64,000 bases of DNA from Roseovarius sp. GTDB taxonomy: Bacteria > Pseudomonadota > Alphaproteobacteria > Rhodobacterales > Rhodobacteraceae. The DNA lies in the NCBI RefSeq assembly GCF_030373445.1, contig NZ_JAUCYU010000001.1:679805-743804 (forward strand), in the 5' to 3' direction. The position numbers and the translations under genes are program-made. Under the pieces are notes generated by a model. The model worked only from the letters and a program-made list of their open reading frames with translations. It searched no databases and had not been told where the DNA came from. Positions 43,684-52,354 of the stretch are shown piece by piece (position 1 is the stretch's first letter; each line of letters opens with the position of its first letter).

Positions 43684-44122
43684 GTTTTTCAGACCTTTTT
43701 CGGGTTTTCAGTGTTTCGATAGCACGTCGGCAAACCCGAACCGGCAGGTCAACAACCGGGATGATTCTGGCCAGAGCGGGCCGCACGCGCATGTATGACG
43801 GGGGCGTATAGACGAAATCGGCGGAAATGCAAACCGGTAACTTGCTCGCGCCAAGGGCGATTCCCCGCCCTTGGCTTCCCCCGTATGATCGGGATGCGGG
43901 CCGGGCTGATTTTCATGAACCTGTTACGCAATGGACACAAACGCACGACTCACCGGAACGTGCCTGCCATCCCTCGCGGCGCGATCGGGAATCGCGTGAA
44001 ACCGGGCGGTCATCGTCGGGGAAAAACCGCGTGCCGGCCCGCGCCGGGACACCGGAGGGCACCACCACGGCACCGCGACCCGACAGGGTCACGGTCGCAG
44101 GGCGGCCCCGGCTGCCGGATGG
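43684..44122. other. 439-base gap between enoyl-CoA hydratase and rpsT
   Basis: I see no convincing gene. The left part must contain the rpsT promoter. A perfect 9-base hairpin GCCAAGGGC / GCCCTTGGC (43850-43858 and 43867-43875) lies in the middle. The right part (43920-44110) is 3' sequence after the hydratase gene, with short open frames that are rich in Arg and Pro and have no ribosome site. A small RNA cannot be excluded. Confidence 0.5.
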
Positions 44123-44899
44123 TCACTTGTCGCGGAACTGCGCCTCGCGCTTCTCCATGAAGGCCGACATGCCTTCCTTCTGGTCTTCCGTCGCGAACAG
44201 CGAGTGGAACACCCGGCGCTCGAACAGCAGGCCTTCGCGCAGCGGCACCTCGTAGGAGCGGTTGACCGACTCCTTCACCGCCATCACGGCGATCTGCGAT
44301 TTCTCGGCGATCTTGGTTGCGGCGGCCAGCGCCTCTTCCTTGAGCTTCTTGGCCGGCACCACGCGCGACACCAGGCCAGAGCGCTCGGCCTCGTCGGCAT
44401 CCATGAAGCGGCCGGTCAGGTTCATGTCCATCGCCTTCGACTTGCCGATGAACCGGGTCAGCCGCTGCGACCCGCCAAGCCCCGCCATGACACCGAGGTT
44501 GATCTCGGGCTGGCCGAACTTGGCCGTGTCCGCCGCGATGATGAAATCGCACATCATGGCCAGCTCGCACCCGCCGCCAAGGGCATAACCGCCCACCGCC
44601 GCGATGACCGGCTTGCGCACGCTCTGGAACACCTCCGGTTCCGGGCCGAAGAGATCCTCGGTGAACACGTCGGTGAAGGATTTCTCGCTCATCATCTTGA
44701 TGTCGGCCCCGGCGGCAAACGCCTTGTCCGAGCCGGTGAGGACGATACAGCGCACCTTGTCGTTCTTCTGGCACTCCTTCAGCGCCTGCGACAGCTCCTT
44801 CAGAAGCTGGTCATTCAGGGCGTTCAGGGCATCCGGGCGATTGAGGGTGATAAGGGCGACGTGGTCTTCTACTTCGACGATGATCGTCTCATAGGCCAT
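44123..44899 (-). CDS. Enoyl-CoA hydratase (crotonase type)
   Basis: A 258-residue hydratase with [20 protein letters not shown], oxyanion-hole [10 protein letters not shown] and [14 protein letters not shown]. The two catalytic glutamate regions are GGCELAM and [22 protein letters not shown], as in short-chain enoyl-CoA hydratases. It therefore probably hydrates trans-2-enoyl-CoA in beta-oxidation. In Rhodobacterales an enoyl-CoA hydratase commonly lies between rpsT and mutM, so this is part of the core order rather than the catabolic cluster. mutM ends 64 bases upstream. Confidence 0.95.
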   Translation of the reverse strand: MAYETIIVEVEDHVALITLNRPDALNALNDQLLKELSQALKECQKNDKVRCIVLTGSDKAFAAGADIKMMSEKSFTDVFTEDLFGPEPEVFQSVRKPVIAAVGGYALGGGCELAMMCDFIIAADTAKFGQPEINLGVMAGLGGSQRLTRFIGKSKAMDMNLTGRFMDADEAERSGLVSRVVPAKKLKEEALAAATKIAEKSQIAVMAVKESVNRSYEVPLREGLLFERRVFHSLFATEDQKEGMSAFMEKREAQFRDK

Positions 44900-44963
44900 G
44901 AAATCTGCTTTCGCTTGTTTCGGTCAAAGACGATTCCTTAACAATTTGACGCGCCGGTTCAAC

Positions 44964-45815
44964 CTATCTTTGGCATTGCGCGCAATAGAAGGAGGAGCGG
45001 CCCGATTGTACGATACGGCGCACGTGCCCTTCGCATCCCGGGGTGCGGCAAGGCTGCCCTTCGCGGTCGTACACGTCGAAACTGTGTTGAAAATAACCGA
45101 GTTCGCCATCTGCCCGCCGGTAATCGCGAAGGGAGGAGCCGCCGGCGGCGATGGCGTCGTTCAGCACCTCCCGGATGACCGGCACCAGCCCCGCGACCCG
45201 CGCGGCAGAGATCGCCCCGGCCCGGCGTTTCGGCGATATCCGCGCCCGGTAAAGCGCCTCGCAGACGTATATGTTCCCCAGCCCCGCCACGATTCGCTGA
45301 TCCAGCAGCGCCGCCTTGATCGGTGTATTCCGCCCCTTCAGCGCGGCCACCAGGTGCCCCTCGTTAAAGGCATTGCCCAGCGGCTCGGGCCCGAGCTTCT
45401 GCAATAGCGGATGCTGGTCGGCGATCGGCGTGGCGATCAGGTCCATCGCACCGAACCGGCGCGGGTCGTTGAAGGTGATCCGCGCGCCGTTCTCCATGTG
45501 AAACACCACGTGGTCATGCTTCTCCGGCGCCGGATGGTCATGCACGAACTGCCCCAGCGGATCGCCCGAGATCAGGATGCGCCCCGACATGCCGAGATGG
45601 ATCAGCAAGGTCTCGTCCGAAGACAGGTCGGCCAGGATGTATTTCGACCGCCTGCGCAGGTTCAGAACCCGCTGCCCCGACAGCCGCTCGGCCATCCGGT
45701 CCGGAAACGGCCAGCGCAGGTCGGGCCGGTTCACCTCGGCCCGGGCGATCACCGCCCCCTCCATCGCGGGCAACAGCCCGCGGCGAACGGTCTCAACCTC
45801 CGGCAATTCGGGCAT
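44964..45815 (-). CDS. mutM: Formamidopyrimidine-DNA glycosylase
   Basis: A 283-residue base-excision-repair enzyme removing oxidised purines. The catalytic N-terminus [14 protein letters not shown] carries Pro2 and Glu3. The H2TH region is [25 protein letters not shown], and the C-terminal zinc finger is [27 protein letters not shown] with four cysteines. It is divergent from ubiE over a 96-base gap. Confidence 0.97.
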   Translation of the reverse strand: MPELPEVETVRRGLLPAMEGAVIARAEVNRPDLRWPFPDRMAERLSGQRVLNLRRRSKYILADLSSDETLLIHLGMSGRILISGDPLGQFVHDHPAPEKHDHVVFHMENGARITFNDPRRFGAMDLIATPIADQHPLLQKLGPEPLGNAFNEGHLVAALKGRNTPIKAALLDQRIVAGLGNIYVCEALYRARISPKRRAGAISAARVAGLVPVIREVLNDAIAAGGSSLRDYRRADGELGYFQHSFDVYDREGQPCRTPGCEGHVRRIVQSGRSSFYCAQCQR

Positions 45816-45911
45816 GTTTCCCCCTCGGTATCAACGGGGCGGATTGTAACCCGCCCCGGGCGCCCTATAAGAAGGGCGGTGACCCAGAACGGCAAGGGCC
45901 GGAAAGCCAAG

Positions 45912-46655
45912 ATGACCGAGAAAACCACCCATTTCGGGTTTCAGGACATCCCCGAGGACGAGAAAGCCGGCCGCGTGCGGGGCGTCTTCGGCTCGGTCGC
46001 GTCGAAATACGACGTGATGAACGACGCGATGAGCTTCGGCATCCACCGCGTCTGGAAAGACGCGATGATGGACTGGCTGGCGCCGCGGCCCGGCCAGCGG
46101 CTGCTCGACGTGGCAGGCGGTACCGGCGACATCTCCTTCCGTTTCCTCAAGCGCGCGGGGCATGGGCATGCCACCGTGCTGGACCTGACCGAACCGATGC
46201 TGGTCGAAGGCCGGAAACGGGCCGAGGCGGAAAGCCTTGGCGACAGCCTCGACTGGGTGGTGGGCGACGCGATGGCACTGCCCTTCGCCGACAACACGTT
46301 CGACGTCTACACGATTAGCTTCGGCATCAGGAACGTCACCCGACCGCAGGAAGCCCTGAACGAGGCGTTCCGCGTGCTCAAACCCGGCGGCCGGCTGATG
46401 GTGCTGGAGTTCAGCCAGATCCCCAACGACCTGATGCAGAAGGTCTATGACCTCTATTCCTTCAACATCATCCCGCGCATGGGCCAGGCCATCGCCAACG
46501 ATCGCGACAGCTATCAATACCTCGTCGAGTCCATCCGTCGCTTCCCGGACCAGGAAACCTTCCTGCAAATGGTGCGGCAGGCCGGGTTCGAAAACGCCAA
46601 GTACCGCAACCTGACGATGGGCGTGGCCTGTCTCCATTCGGGCTGGAAGATCTAG
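45912..46655 (+). CDS. ubiE: Ubiquinone/menaquinone biosynthesis C-methyltransferase UbiE
   Basis: A 247-residue class I SAM methyltransferase. Motif I is [16 protein letters not shown], with [25 protein letters not shown] and [17 protein letters not shown] following. The N-terminal [35 protein letters not shown] is typical of UbiE. It methylates the C2 position of the quinone ring. ATG 45912 gives the standard start; the frame is open through mutM antisense sequence upstream. ubiB starts 3 bases after its stop. Confidence 0.97.
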   Translation: MTEKTTHFGFQDIPEDEKAGRVRGVFGSVASKYDVMNDAMSFGIHRVWKDAMMDWLAPRPGQRLLDVAGGTGDISFRFLKRAGHGHATVLDLTEPMLVEGRKRAEAESLGDSLDWVVGDAMALPFADNTFDVYTISFGIRNVTRPQEALNEAFRVLKPGGRLMVLEFSQIPNDLMQKVYDLYSFNIIPRMGQAIANDRDSYQYLVESIRRFPDQETFLQMVRQAGFENAKYRNLTMGVACLHSGWKI

Positions 46656-46658
46656 CCG

Positions 46659-48191
46659 ATGCGCGGGCCGCACAACCTTCTGCGCCTGATCCGCACCGGC
46701 GCCACGCTGGAACGCACCGGCGCGATGGGCCTGATCATGGATGCGATGGATGCACCGCCGCTGGTGCGGGGCACGATGCGCTTTCTCGCCTGGCCGTTCC
46801 AGTGGCTGGGCTACCGCGGCGACCCGAACATGCCGCCCGCGCTGCGCGCCCTAACGGCGCTTGGCCCCGCCTATATCAAGTTCGGGCAGGTCTTCTCGAC
46901 CCGGCCCGATATCGTCGGCGACGACCTCGCCAACGAGCTGCGCATCCTGCAGGACAAGCTGCCGCCTTTCCCGGTCACCGTCGCCAAGCAGAGCGTCGAG
47001 CGGGAACTGGGCCACCCCGTCGACGAGATATTCATGGAGTTCAGCGAGCCGGTGGCCGCCGCCTCCATCGCGCAGGTCCACAAGGCCCGGCTGAAAGGCA
47101 GCGGCGAAGAGGTGGCGGTCAAGGTGCTCCGCCCCCGGATCGAGCGGGCATTCCGCAAGGATATCGACGCCTTCTATTTCGCCGCCCGGATGATCGAGGT
47201 CCTCTCCCCCGCGTCCCGCCGCCTGCGCCCGACCGAGGTGATCGCGCATTTCGAGGGCGTGGTCCTGGGCGAGCTGGACCTGCGCCTTGAATCCTCCTCC
47301 GCCTCGGAATTCAGGGCCAACACGGCAGACGACCCCGGGTTCGAACTGCCCGAGATCAAGTGGGACCTGTCGAGCCGCCGGGTCATGACCATGGGCTGGG
47401 CCGCCGGCATACCGCTGGGCGACAACGCGGCGCTTGATGCGGCGGGGCATGACCGTGTGGTTCTGGGCGAGCGCGTGCTGCAGCTTTTCCTGAACCACGC
47501 CCTTCGCGACGGTTTCTTCCACGGCGACATGCACCAGGGCAACCTCAAGGTGGCGCCGAACGGCGACATCATCGCCTTCGATTTCGGGATCATGGGCCAT
47601 ATCGACGAGTATACCCGCAAGGTCTATGCGGAAATTCTGTATGGCTTCATCCGCCGCGATTACCAGCGCGTCGCCGAGGTGCATTTCGAGGCCGGCTACG
47701 TGCCCTCTGACCGGGACGTGACGGAATTTGCCCGCGCCCTGCGCGCCGTGGGTGAGCCGATCTTCGGGATGGACGCCAGCAAGATGTCGATGGGCGGGAT
47801 CCTGAGCTATCTCTTCGAGGTCACCGAGCGGTTCGGGATGGAAACAAGGACCGAGCTTATCCTGCTCCAGCGCACGATGGTGGTGGTCGAGGGCGTGGCG
47901 CGCTCGCTCAACCCGCAGATCAACATCTGGCAGGTCGCCCGCCCCGTGGTCGAAAACTACATCCGCAAGAACGTGGGCCCCCGCGCCGCCCTGCGCGACC
48001 TTTCCCGGACCCTTGCGGTGCTCAGCCGGTACGGGCCACGCCTGCCCCAGATCGTGGAAAGCGCGCTCGTGCGGCAATCCCAGCCGCCGCACCCGCCGCC
48101 ACGGCCCTCGCGACTTGTCTACGCGGCATGGGCCATCGCCGGCTTCGCCGCGGGCGCCGCGACAGTTATCGCCACCGTGGAATTGCTGTGA
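46659..48191 (+). CDS. ubiB: UbiB, ABC1/ADCK-type kinase-like protein of ubiquinone synthesis
   Basis: A 510-residue protein-kinase-like ATPase. The UbiB marks are present: KFGQVFSTRPDIVGDDLANELRILQDKLPPFP (KxGQ motif), the AAASIAQVHKA loop, VAVKVLRPRIE with the ATP-binding lysine, HGDMHQGNLKV and FDFGIMGHID. Two C-terminal hydrophobic segments (LVYAAWAIAGFAAGAATVIATVELL) anchor it in the membrane. It is required for ubiquinone synthesis and probably acts on lipids or the Ubi complex. It is coupled to ubiE. Confidence 0.96.
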   Translation: MRGPHNLLRLIRTGATLERTGAMGLIMDAMDAPPLVRGTMRFLAWPFQWLGYRGDPNMPPALRALTALGPAYIKFGQVFSTRPDIVGDDLANELRILQDKLPPFPVTVAKQSVERELGHPVDEIFMEFSEPVAAASIAQVHKARLKGSGEEVAVKVLRPRIERAFRKDIDAFYFAARMIEVLSPASRRLRPTEVIAHFEGVVLGELDLRLESSSASEFRANTADDPGFELPEIKWDLSSRRVMTMGWAAGIPLGDNAALDAAGHDRVVLGERVLQLFLNHALRDGFFHGDMHQGNLKVAPNGDIIAFDFGIMGHIDEYTRKVYAEILYGFIRRDYQRVAEVHFEAGYVPSDRDVTEFARALRAVGEPIFGMDASKMSMGGILSYLFEVTERFGMETRTELILLQRTMVVVEGVARSLNPQINIWQVARPVVENYIRKNVGPRAALRDLSRTLAVLSRYGPRLPQIVESALVRQSQPPHPPPRPSRLVYAAWAIAGFAAGAATVIATVELL

Positions 48192-48324
48192 GTGTCCTTC
48201 TCGCCGCAAATGGGCGCAACATTCTGCTTCGGTCGCAAAAATGCCGATTGTTTCATTGTTGCCCGCAATACGTTTCGTTAGAGTGATCCGGAATGAACAC
48301 GATATCTTGTTGGGGAAGCTGAGC

Positions 48325-50463
48325 GTGATCCGGAAACACTTTCTTTCTGCGACCATGTTGGCGGCTTTGATAATGCCCGGCGCAAGCCAGGCTGACAGCC
48401 TTACCACCACCAAAACCAACAATTACGGCGTCCCCAGCGGCCTGATCGACATGCCGACCGCCGAAATGGCGCCGGATTCCGAATTCTCGCTGACCGTGTC
48501 GCACTTTCCCGGCTACACCAAGAGCACGGCGACCTTCCAGATCCTGCCATGGCTCTCGGGAAGCTTCCGCTACTCTGGCATCGACGGCCTGTCACCGGCG
48601 TTCCGCATCTACTACGACCGCAGCTTCGACGTGCGGATCCGCCTGCTCGAGGAAACCGACTACCTGCCCGCCGTCGCCGTGGGCCTGCAGGATTTCCTCG
48701 GCACCGGCGTTCTTTCGGGCGAATACATCGTCGCCACGAAACAGATCAACAACCGCCTGCGCGTGACCGGCGGCATCGGCTGGGGCCGGCTGGGCAGCTA
48801 CAACAGCTTTGCGAGCTGGCGCAACCGGCAGCCCTTTACCTTCGCCGGCGTCGGCACGGGCGGCAACTTCCGTTTTTCCGACTACTTCAGCGGCCGGATG
48901 GCGTTCTTCGGTGGCCTGACTTACGACATCACCGACAAGATCAGCGTCTCGGCCGAGTATTCCTCCGACGCCTACGAGTTCGAAGAGCGGCAGACGGCCA
49001 ACCCGGCGGCTGCGATCAGCTTCAACCACAAGTCGCCCTGGAACTTCGGCCTGACCTATCGCGCCGCCGAAGGTGTCGACGTGCGCCTGTTCTCCCTTGC
49101 CGGGTCGGAGATCGGCGCAAGCGTGTCGCTGTCCCTCAACGTGAAGAAACCCGCCACGGCCAGCCTCGAACAGGCGCCTCTCCCGGTCGGCCTGCGGGAT
49201 CCCGGCGCCTTCAAGGATCTCGGTTGGACGCTCGACAAGAACGCCCAGGCCAAGAGCGTTCGCGATTTCAGCACTCTCCTGGCGCAGGAGCAGATCGAGC
49301 TCATCGGCCTGGACATCACCGAGCGCAGCGCGCACGCGCTGATCGAGAACAACATCTACATTGCCGACGCCCAGGCGCTGGGCCGGACCTTCCGCGTTCT
49401 CAGCCGGACGATGCCCGCCTCGATCGAGACGTTCCATATCACCGTGTCCCGGAACGGCATGCCGCTCAGCACCACGACCTTCCGCCGCAGTGACCTCGAA
49501 CGCCTCGAGAACGCGCCTGCGCGCGATGCGCTGGCGGCCGCCGTGATCACCGACAGCCTGCGTTTCGGTGATGTGCCGGCCCCGCTGCCCGGATACTATC
49601 CCAAGCTGGAATGGAAGATCGCGCCCTTCGCCCGCACGTATACCTTCGACCCCGATCAGCCGTTCCGCGCCGACGTCCGGCTTCGGGCCCGCGCCGACTG
49701 GCATCTTGGCAAGGGCTGGATCGTGACCGGGGCGAGTTCCGTCAAGCTGTTCGGGAACCTCGACCACGTGACGCGGCCCAGCAACTCGATCATGCCCCAT
49801 GTCCGGTCGAACGCGGCGCTCTACAACCCCGAGGCAGGGCCGACGATCGACCAGCTGACGATCGCGAAATACTCTCGCCACGGGCCTAATCTCTACAGCC
49901 GCGTCACCGCCGGGTATCTCGAGATGATGTATGCCGGCGTGTCGGGCGAGGTGCTCTGGAAGCCGGTCGACAGCCGGCTTGCCTTCGGCGCCGAGGTCAA
50001 TTTCGTCCATCCGCGCGACTATGACCAGCTCTTCGGTCTGCGCAGCCGGCAGACCCCCGGTGGCGTGATTCCCCAGTGGAACGGGCACGTCTCGGCCTAT
50101 TACGACTTCCAGAACGGGTTCGACGCCACCGTTCACGCCGGCCGATATCTCGCCGGCGACTGGGGCGCCACGCTGGAAGTGGCCCGCAGCTTCTCGAACG
50201 GCTGGCGGTTCGGGGCCTTCGCAACCAAGACGAACGTGTCCGCGGCCACCTTCGGCGAAGGGTCATTCGACAAGGGCATCTTCTTCTCGGTGCCGCTCAC
50301 ATGGCTCGTCGGCCAGCCGACACGCCAGACCTACAGCGACACGATCCGCCCGCTGCAACGGGACGGCGGCCAGCGCCTGAACGTGGAGGGTCGCCTGTAC
50401 GACGTCGTCAACGATGCGCACCGGCCGAGCGTCGCCGAAAGCTGGGGGAAATTCTGGAGATGA
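48325..50463 (+). CDS. YjbH-like outer-membrane exopolysaccharide protein
   Basis: A 712-residue secreted protein of the YjbH/GfcD family (Exopolysaccharide biosynthesis protein YjbH): NNYGVPSGLIDMPTAEMAPDSEFSLTVSHFPGY, then FSYR-type beta strands throughout and an aromatic end. It is predicted to form an outer-membrane beta-barrel. The start is set at GTG 48325 because it opens a clean signal peptide (MIRKHFLSATMLAALIMPGASQA) with GGGGAA upstream; a longer frame exists. The yjbEFGH operon of E. coli is linked to extracellular polysaccharide. The next gene, yjbF-like, overlaps it by four bases; no yjbG is seen. Confidence 0.87.
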   Translation: MIRKHFLSATMLAALIMPGASQADSLTTTKTNNYGVPSGLIDMPTAEMAPDSEFSLTVSHFPGYTKSTATFQILPWLSGSFRYSGIDGLSPAFRIYYDRSFDVRIRLLEETDYLPAVAVGLQDFLGTGVLSGEYIVATKQINNRLRVTGGIGWGRLGSYNSFASWRNRQPFTFAGVGTGGNFRFSDYFSGRMAFFGGLTYDITDKISVSAEYSSDAYEFEERQTANPAAAISFNHKSPWNFGLTYRAAEGVDVRLFSLAGSEIGASVSLSLNVKKPATASLEQAPLPVGLRDPGAFKDLGWTLDKNAQAKSVRDFSTLLAQEQIELIGLDITERSAHALIENNIYIADAQALGRTFRVLSRTMPASIETFHITVSRNGMPLSTTTFRRSDLERLENAPARDALAAAVITDSLRFGDVPAPLPGYYPKLEWKIAPFARTYTFDPDQPFRADVRLRARADWHLGKGWIVTGASSVKLFGNLDHVTRPSNSIMPHVRSNAALYNPEAGPTIDQLTIAKYSRHGPNLYSRVTAGYLEMMYAGVSGEVLWKPVDSRLAFGAEVNFVHPRDYDQLFGLRSRQTPGGVIPQWNGHVSAYYDFQNGFDATVHAGRYLAGDWGATLEVARSFSNGWRFGAFATKTNVSAATFGEGSFDKGIFFSVPLTWLVGQPTRQTYSDTIRPLQRDGGQRLNVEGRLYDVVNDAHRPSVAESWGKFWR

Positions 50464-51149
50464 TCTTTACCCGGCTCCTGGTCGGCCTCGCCGTCATTGC
50501 AACGCTCGCACTTCCAGGCTGCACCAGCCGGAAATCCGACCTGACAGTGGTCACGGCCGGCAAGCTTGTCAAAACGGCGATCCGGCCTCCCAAGCTGAAA
50601 CTCGACCCGGTCAAGCTGTCTCGCACGGCACAGAAGGCACTCGCCAGCACCGGGCCCGACGAGCCGCTCGCGACAATCCAGTTTCCCTCGGTCAAGGGGC
50701 AGAGTGTGCTGCGCGTGATCGAGACAAATGGCCCCTACAGTACCTGGGCGGCCTGGGGAACGAGCGATCGTCGCACGATCACGACCAAGAACGGGATCAT
50801 CACCGCCACCCGCGCCATTCCGCCCGACCTGATGTCGGCCGATGTTGATGGCGTCCTGGCACTCGTGTCCCGGCGCGAGGAGGGGACCGTCCTCTATACC
50901 CAGCGGTATCTCGATGGCAATCACCAGGAGATCGAGGCCAAGACGAGCTGTGTCGTCAGCCGGGGGTATGAGCAGTTCGTCGAATACGGCCAGATCAGCC
51001 AGCCGGCGCTTCAGATGTTTTCAAGCTGTGTTGCCAAGGGCCGCCAGTTCGTCGACCTCTACCTGGTCAGCGGCAGCGGTCGCATCCTTCAATCGCGGCA
51101 ATGGGTAGGCCCGGAACTGGGTTTCGCCACGTTCCAGCTTCTCAGGTAA
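50460..51149 (+). CDS. YjbF/GfcB-like lipoprotein
   Basis: A 229-residue lipoprotein. The lipobox LPGC ends a short signal peptide (MIFTRLLVGLAVIATLALPGC), so the mature protein starts at Cys21. The body, with TWAAWGTSDRRTITTKNGIITATRAIPPDLMS, matches the YjbF family of group 4 capsule / exopolysaccharide lipoproteins. Partner of YjbH in the outer membrane, probably. It starts in an ATGA overlap with the yjbH stop and is followed by the terminator at 51185-51216. Confidence 0.88.
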   Translation: MIFTRLLVGLAVIATLALPGCTSRKSDLTVVTAGKLVKTAIRPPKLKLDPVKLSRTAQKALASTGPDEPLATIQFPSVKGQSVLRVIETNGPYSTWAAWGTSDRRTITTKNGIITATRAIPPDLMSADVDGVLALVSRREEGTVLYTQRYLDGNHQEIEAKTSCVVSRGYEQFVEYGQISQPALQMFSSCVAKGRQFVDLYLVSGSGRILQSRQWVGPELGFATFQLLR

Positions 51150-51184
51150 GAACTGGGTCTCAGGCGTACCGACACGTGACAACG

Positions 51185-51216
51185 AAAAAAGCGGGCCAAT
51201 TCGGCCCGCTTTTTTT
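51185..51216. terminator. Strong bidirectional intrinsic terminator
   Basis: A6-GCGGGCC (51185-51197), a 5-base loop, GGCCCGC-T7 (51203-51216). The A- and T-runs flank the GC stem, so it ends both yjbF (rightward) and the serine-rich peptide gene (leftward, stop at 51242). Confidence 0.95.
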
Positions 51217-51241
51217 AAGACTATCCTGTTCCGATCGAGGC

Positions 51242-51481
51242 TTAGTTGCCTATGGTCGGAAGGGCACCGCCCGAGCTCGAGCTCGAGGACGACGAGCTGT
51301 CGTCGTTCAGAATGATGACAGCACCAGCCAAGCCGGCCGCGCCAAGAGCAATGGCACCTTCGGTGGTAATGGTGTTGTCTTCACCGCTTTGCGACGACAC
51401 AAACGGATCATTCGCAAAGGCGGGCATCGCGGTCGCGCCAGCAAGGGCTGCACCTGCGATCAGGGTCATGAATTTCGTCAT
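51242..51481 (-). CDS. Small exported serine-rich protein (YjbE-like)
   Basis: A 79-residue product with a signal peptide (MTKFMTLIAGAALAGATAMPAFA), a short acidic/hydrophobic middle with a 16-residue hydrophobic segment (about 43-58), and a run of nine serines (residues 62-70) before GGALPTIGN. The Ser codons alternate AGC and TCG, giving a 14-base palindrome at 51272-51285. It resembles the short serine-rich YjbE of enterobacteria in size, export and position beside yjbF/yjbH, but it is transcribed in the opposite direction. ATG 51481 is preferred: GGAG lies at the right distance, too close for ATG 51487. Confidence 0.6.
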   Translation of the reverse strand: MTKFMTLIAGAALAGATAMPAFANDPFVSSQSGEDNTITTEGAIALGAAGLAGAVIILNDDSSSSSSSSSGGALPTIGN

Positions 51482-51666
51482 AGCCATCTCCAAAACGTTT
51501 TCGAGGCATTGCCGCCTCATGAGTAAACTTACGCTCAGCACATCATTACTTCAAGTGCGCGCGCCGATAAAGACCCTTCTCCGGTCATCGGCAACGTAAT
51601 GCACAAATACAACGCTCGCGGGGTCCGGCAAGGGTCGTTTGACCGGATTTTGCGCAGTCCGCGGCG

Positions 51667-52341
51667 TTATTGGGCCTGCCTGAGACCGACGATATCCCCG
51701 CTTTCGACCTCCTGTCCGCTGTCCATGACAAGGATCGGCAGGCCATCTTCGTTGCGTGCCTCGACGATTCGGGCGTGCACGTAGACCGCGTCGGTGGATG
51801 TCAGTTCGTCGGCCGCGTAGGACTCGACGGTCAGGTGATATACGCCTGCGGGCAACGGCGCACCGCTGGCCGACACGCCGGCCCATTCCAGCTCCTGTCG
51901 GCCCGTCTCGACAGGCAAACGCTGGATTTCCTTGCCTTCCCGGTTCCGCACGACAAGTTCGGCCCTGTCGGCAAGACCAACGTCGCGCGTGCTGATGGTG
52001 ACCGGCTCACCGTCGAAATGCACCGGCATCTCGGCCCGGGCGGTCATCCCGACCCAGCCGGAAAGCTGGGACACGCTCAGCGCGCCCATCTGCGCCCCCA
52101 AGGCCGTCAGCAGCTCGTTGGTGCGCACCTGCTGCTCCACGCTGGAAAACGTGGCAAGCTGGGTCGCGAACTGCGTCGAATCGACCGGGTTCAAAGGGTC
52201 CTGATGCTTCATCTGGGCCGTCAGCATTTTCAGGAACGTCTCGAAGTCCGAACCGATGAGCGCGCCGTCCGAAGACGGCCGGCCGGCGGCGGCGAACCCA
52301 CCTGACTGCCCCGATACCGGATTGCCTGAAGCGATTTCCAT
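51667..52341 (-). CDS. flgD: Flagellar hook assembly scaffold FlgD
   Basis: A 224-residue hook-capping protein. The conserved N-terminal piece FLKMLTAQMKHQDPLNPVDSTQFATQLATFSSVEQQVRTNELL is diagnostic, and the C-terminal FlgD Tudor/Ig-like region includes WAGVSASGAPLPAGVYHLTVESY. FlgD caps the growing hook during assembly. It lies 13 bases behind fliK, whose product controls hook length, so the pair is co-transcribed. Confidence 0.95.
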   Translation of the reverse strand: MEIASGNPVSGQSGGFAAAGRPSSDGALIGSDFETFLKMLTAQMKHQDPLNPVDSTQFATQLATFSSVEQQVRTNELLTALGAQMGALSVSQLSGWVGMTARAEMPVHFDGEPVTISTRDVGLADRAELVVRNREGKEIQRLPVETGRQELEWAGVSASGAPLPAGVYHLTVESYAADELTSTDAVYVHARIVEARNEDGLPILVMDSGQEVESGDIVGLRQAQ

Positions 52342-52354
52342 GGAGAGCTCCTTT

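Noticed and set aside
43795..44255. Plus-strand small genes between rpsT and the hydratase gene
   Set aside because: The frames are Arg/Pro-rich, have no ribosome site and overlap the hydratase gene in antisense.
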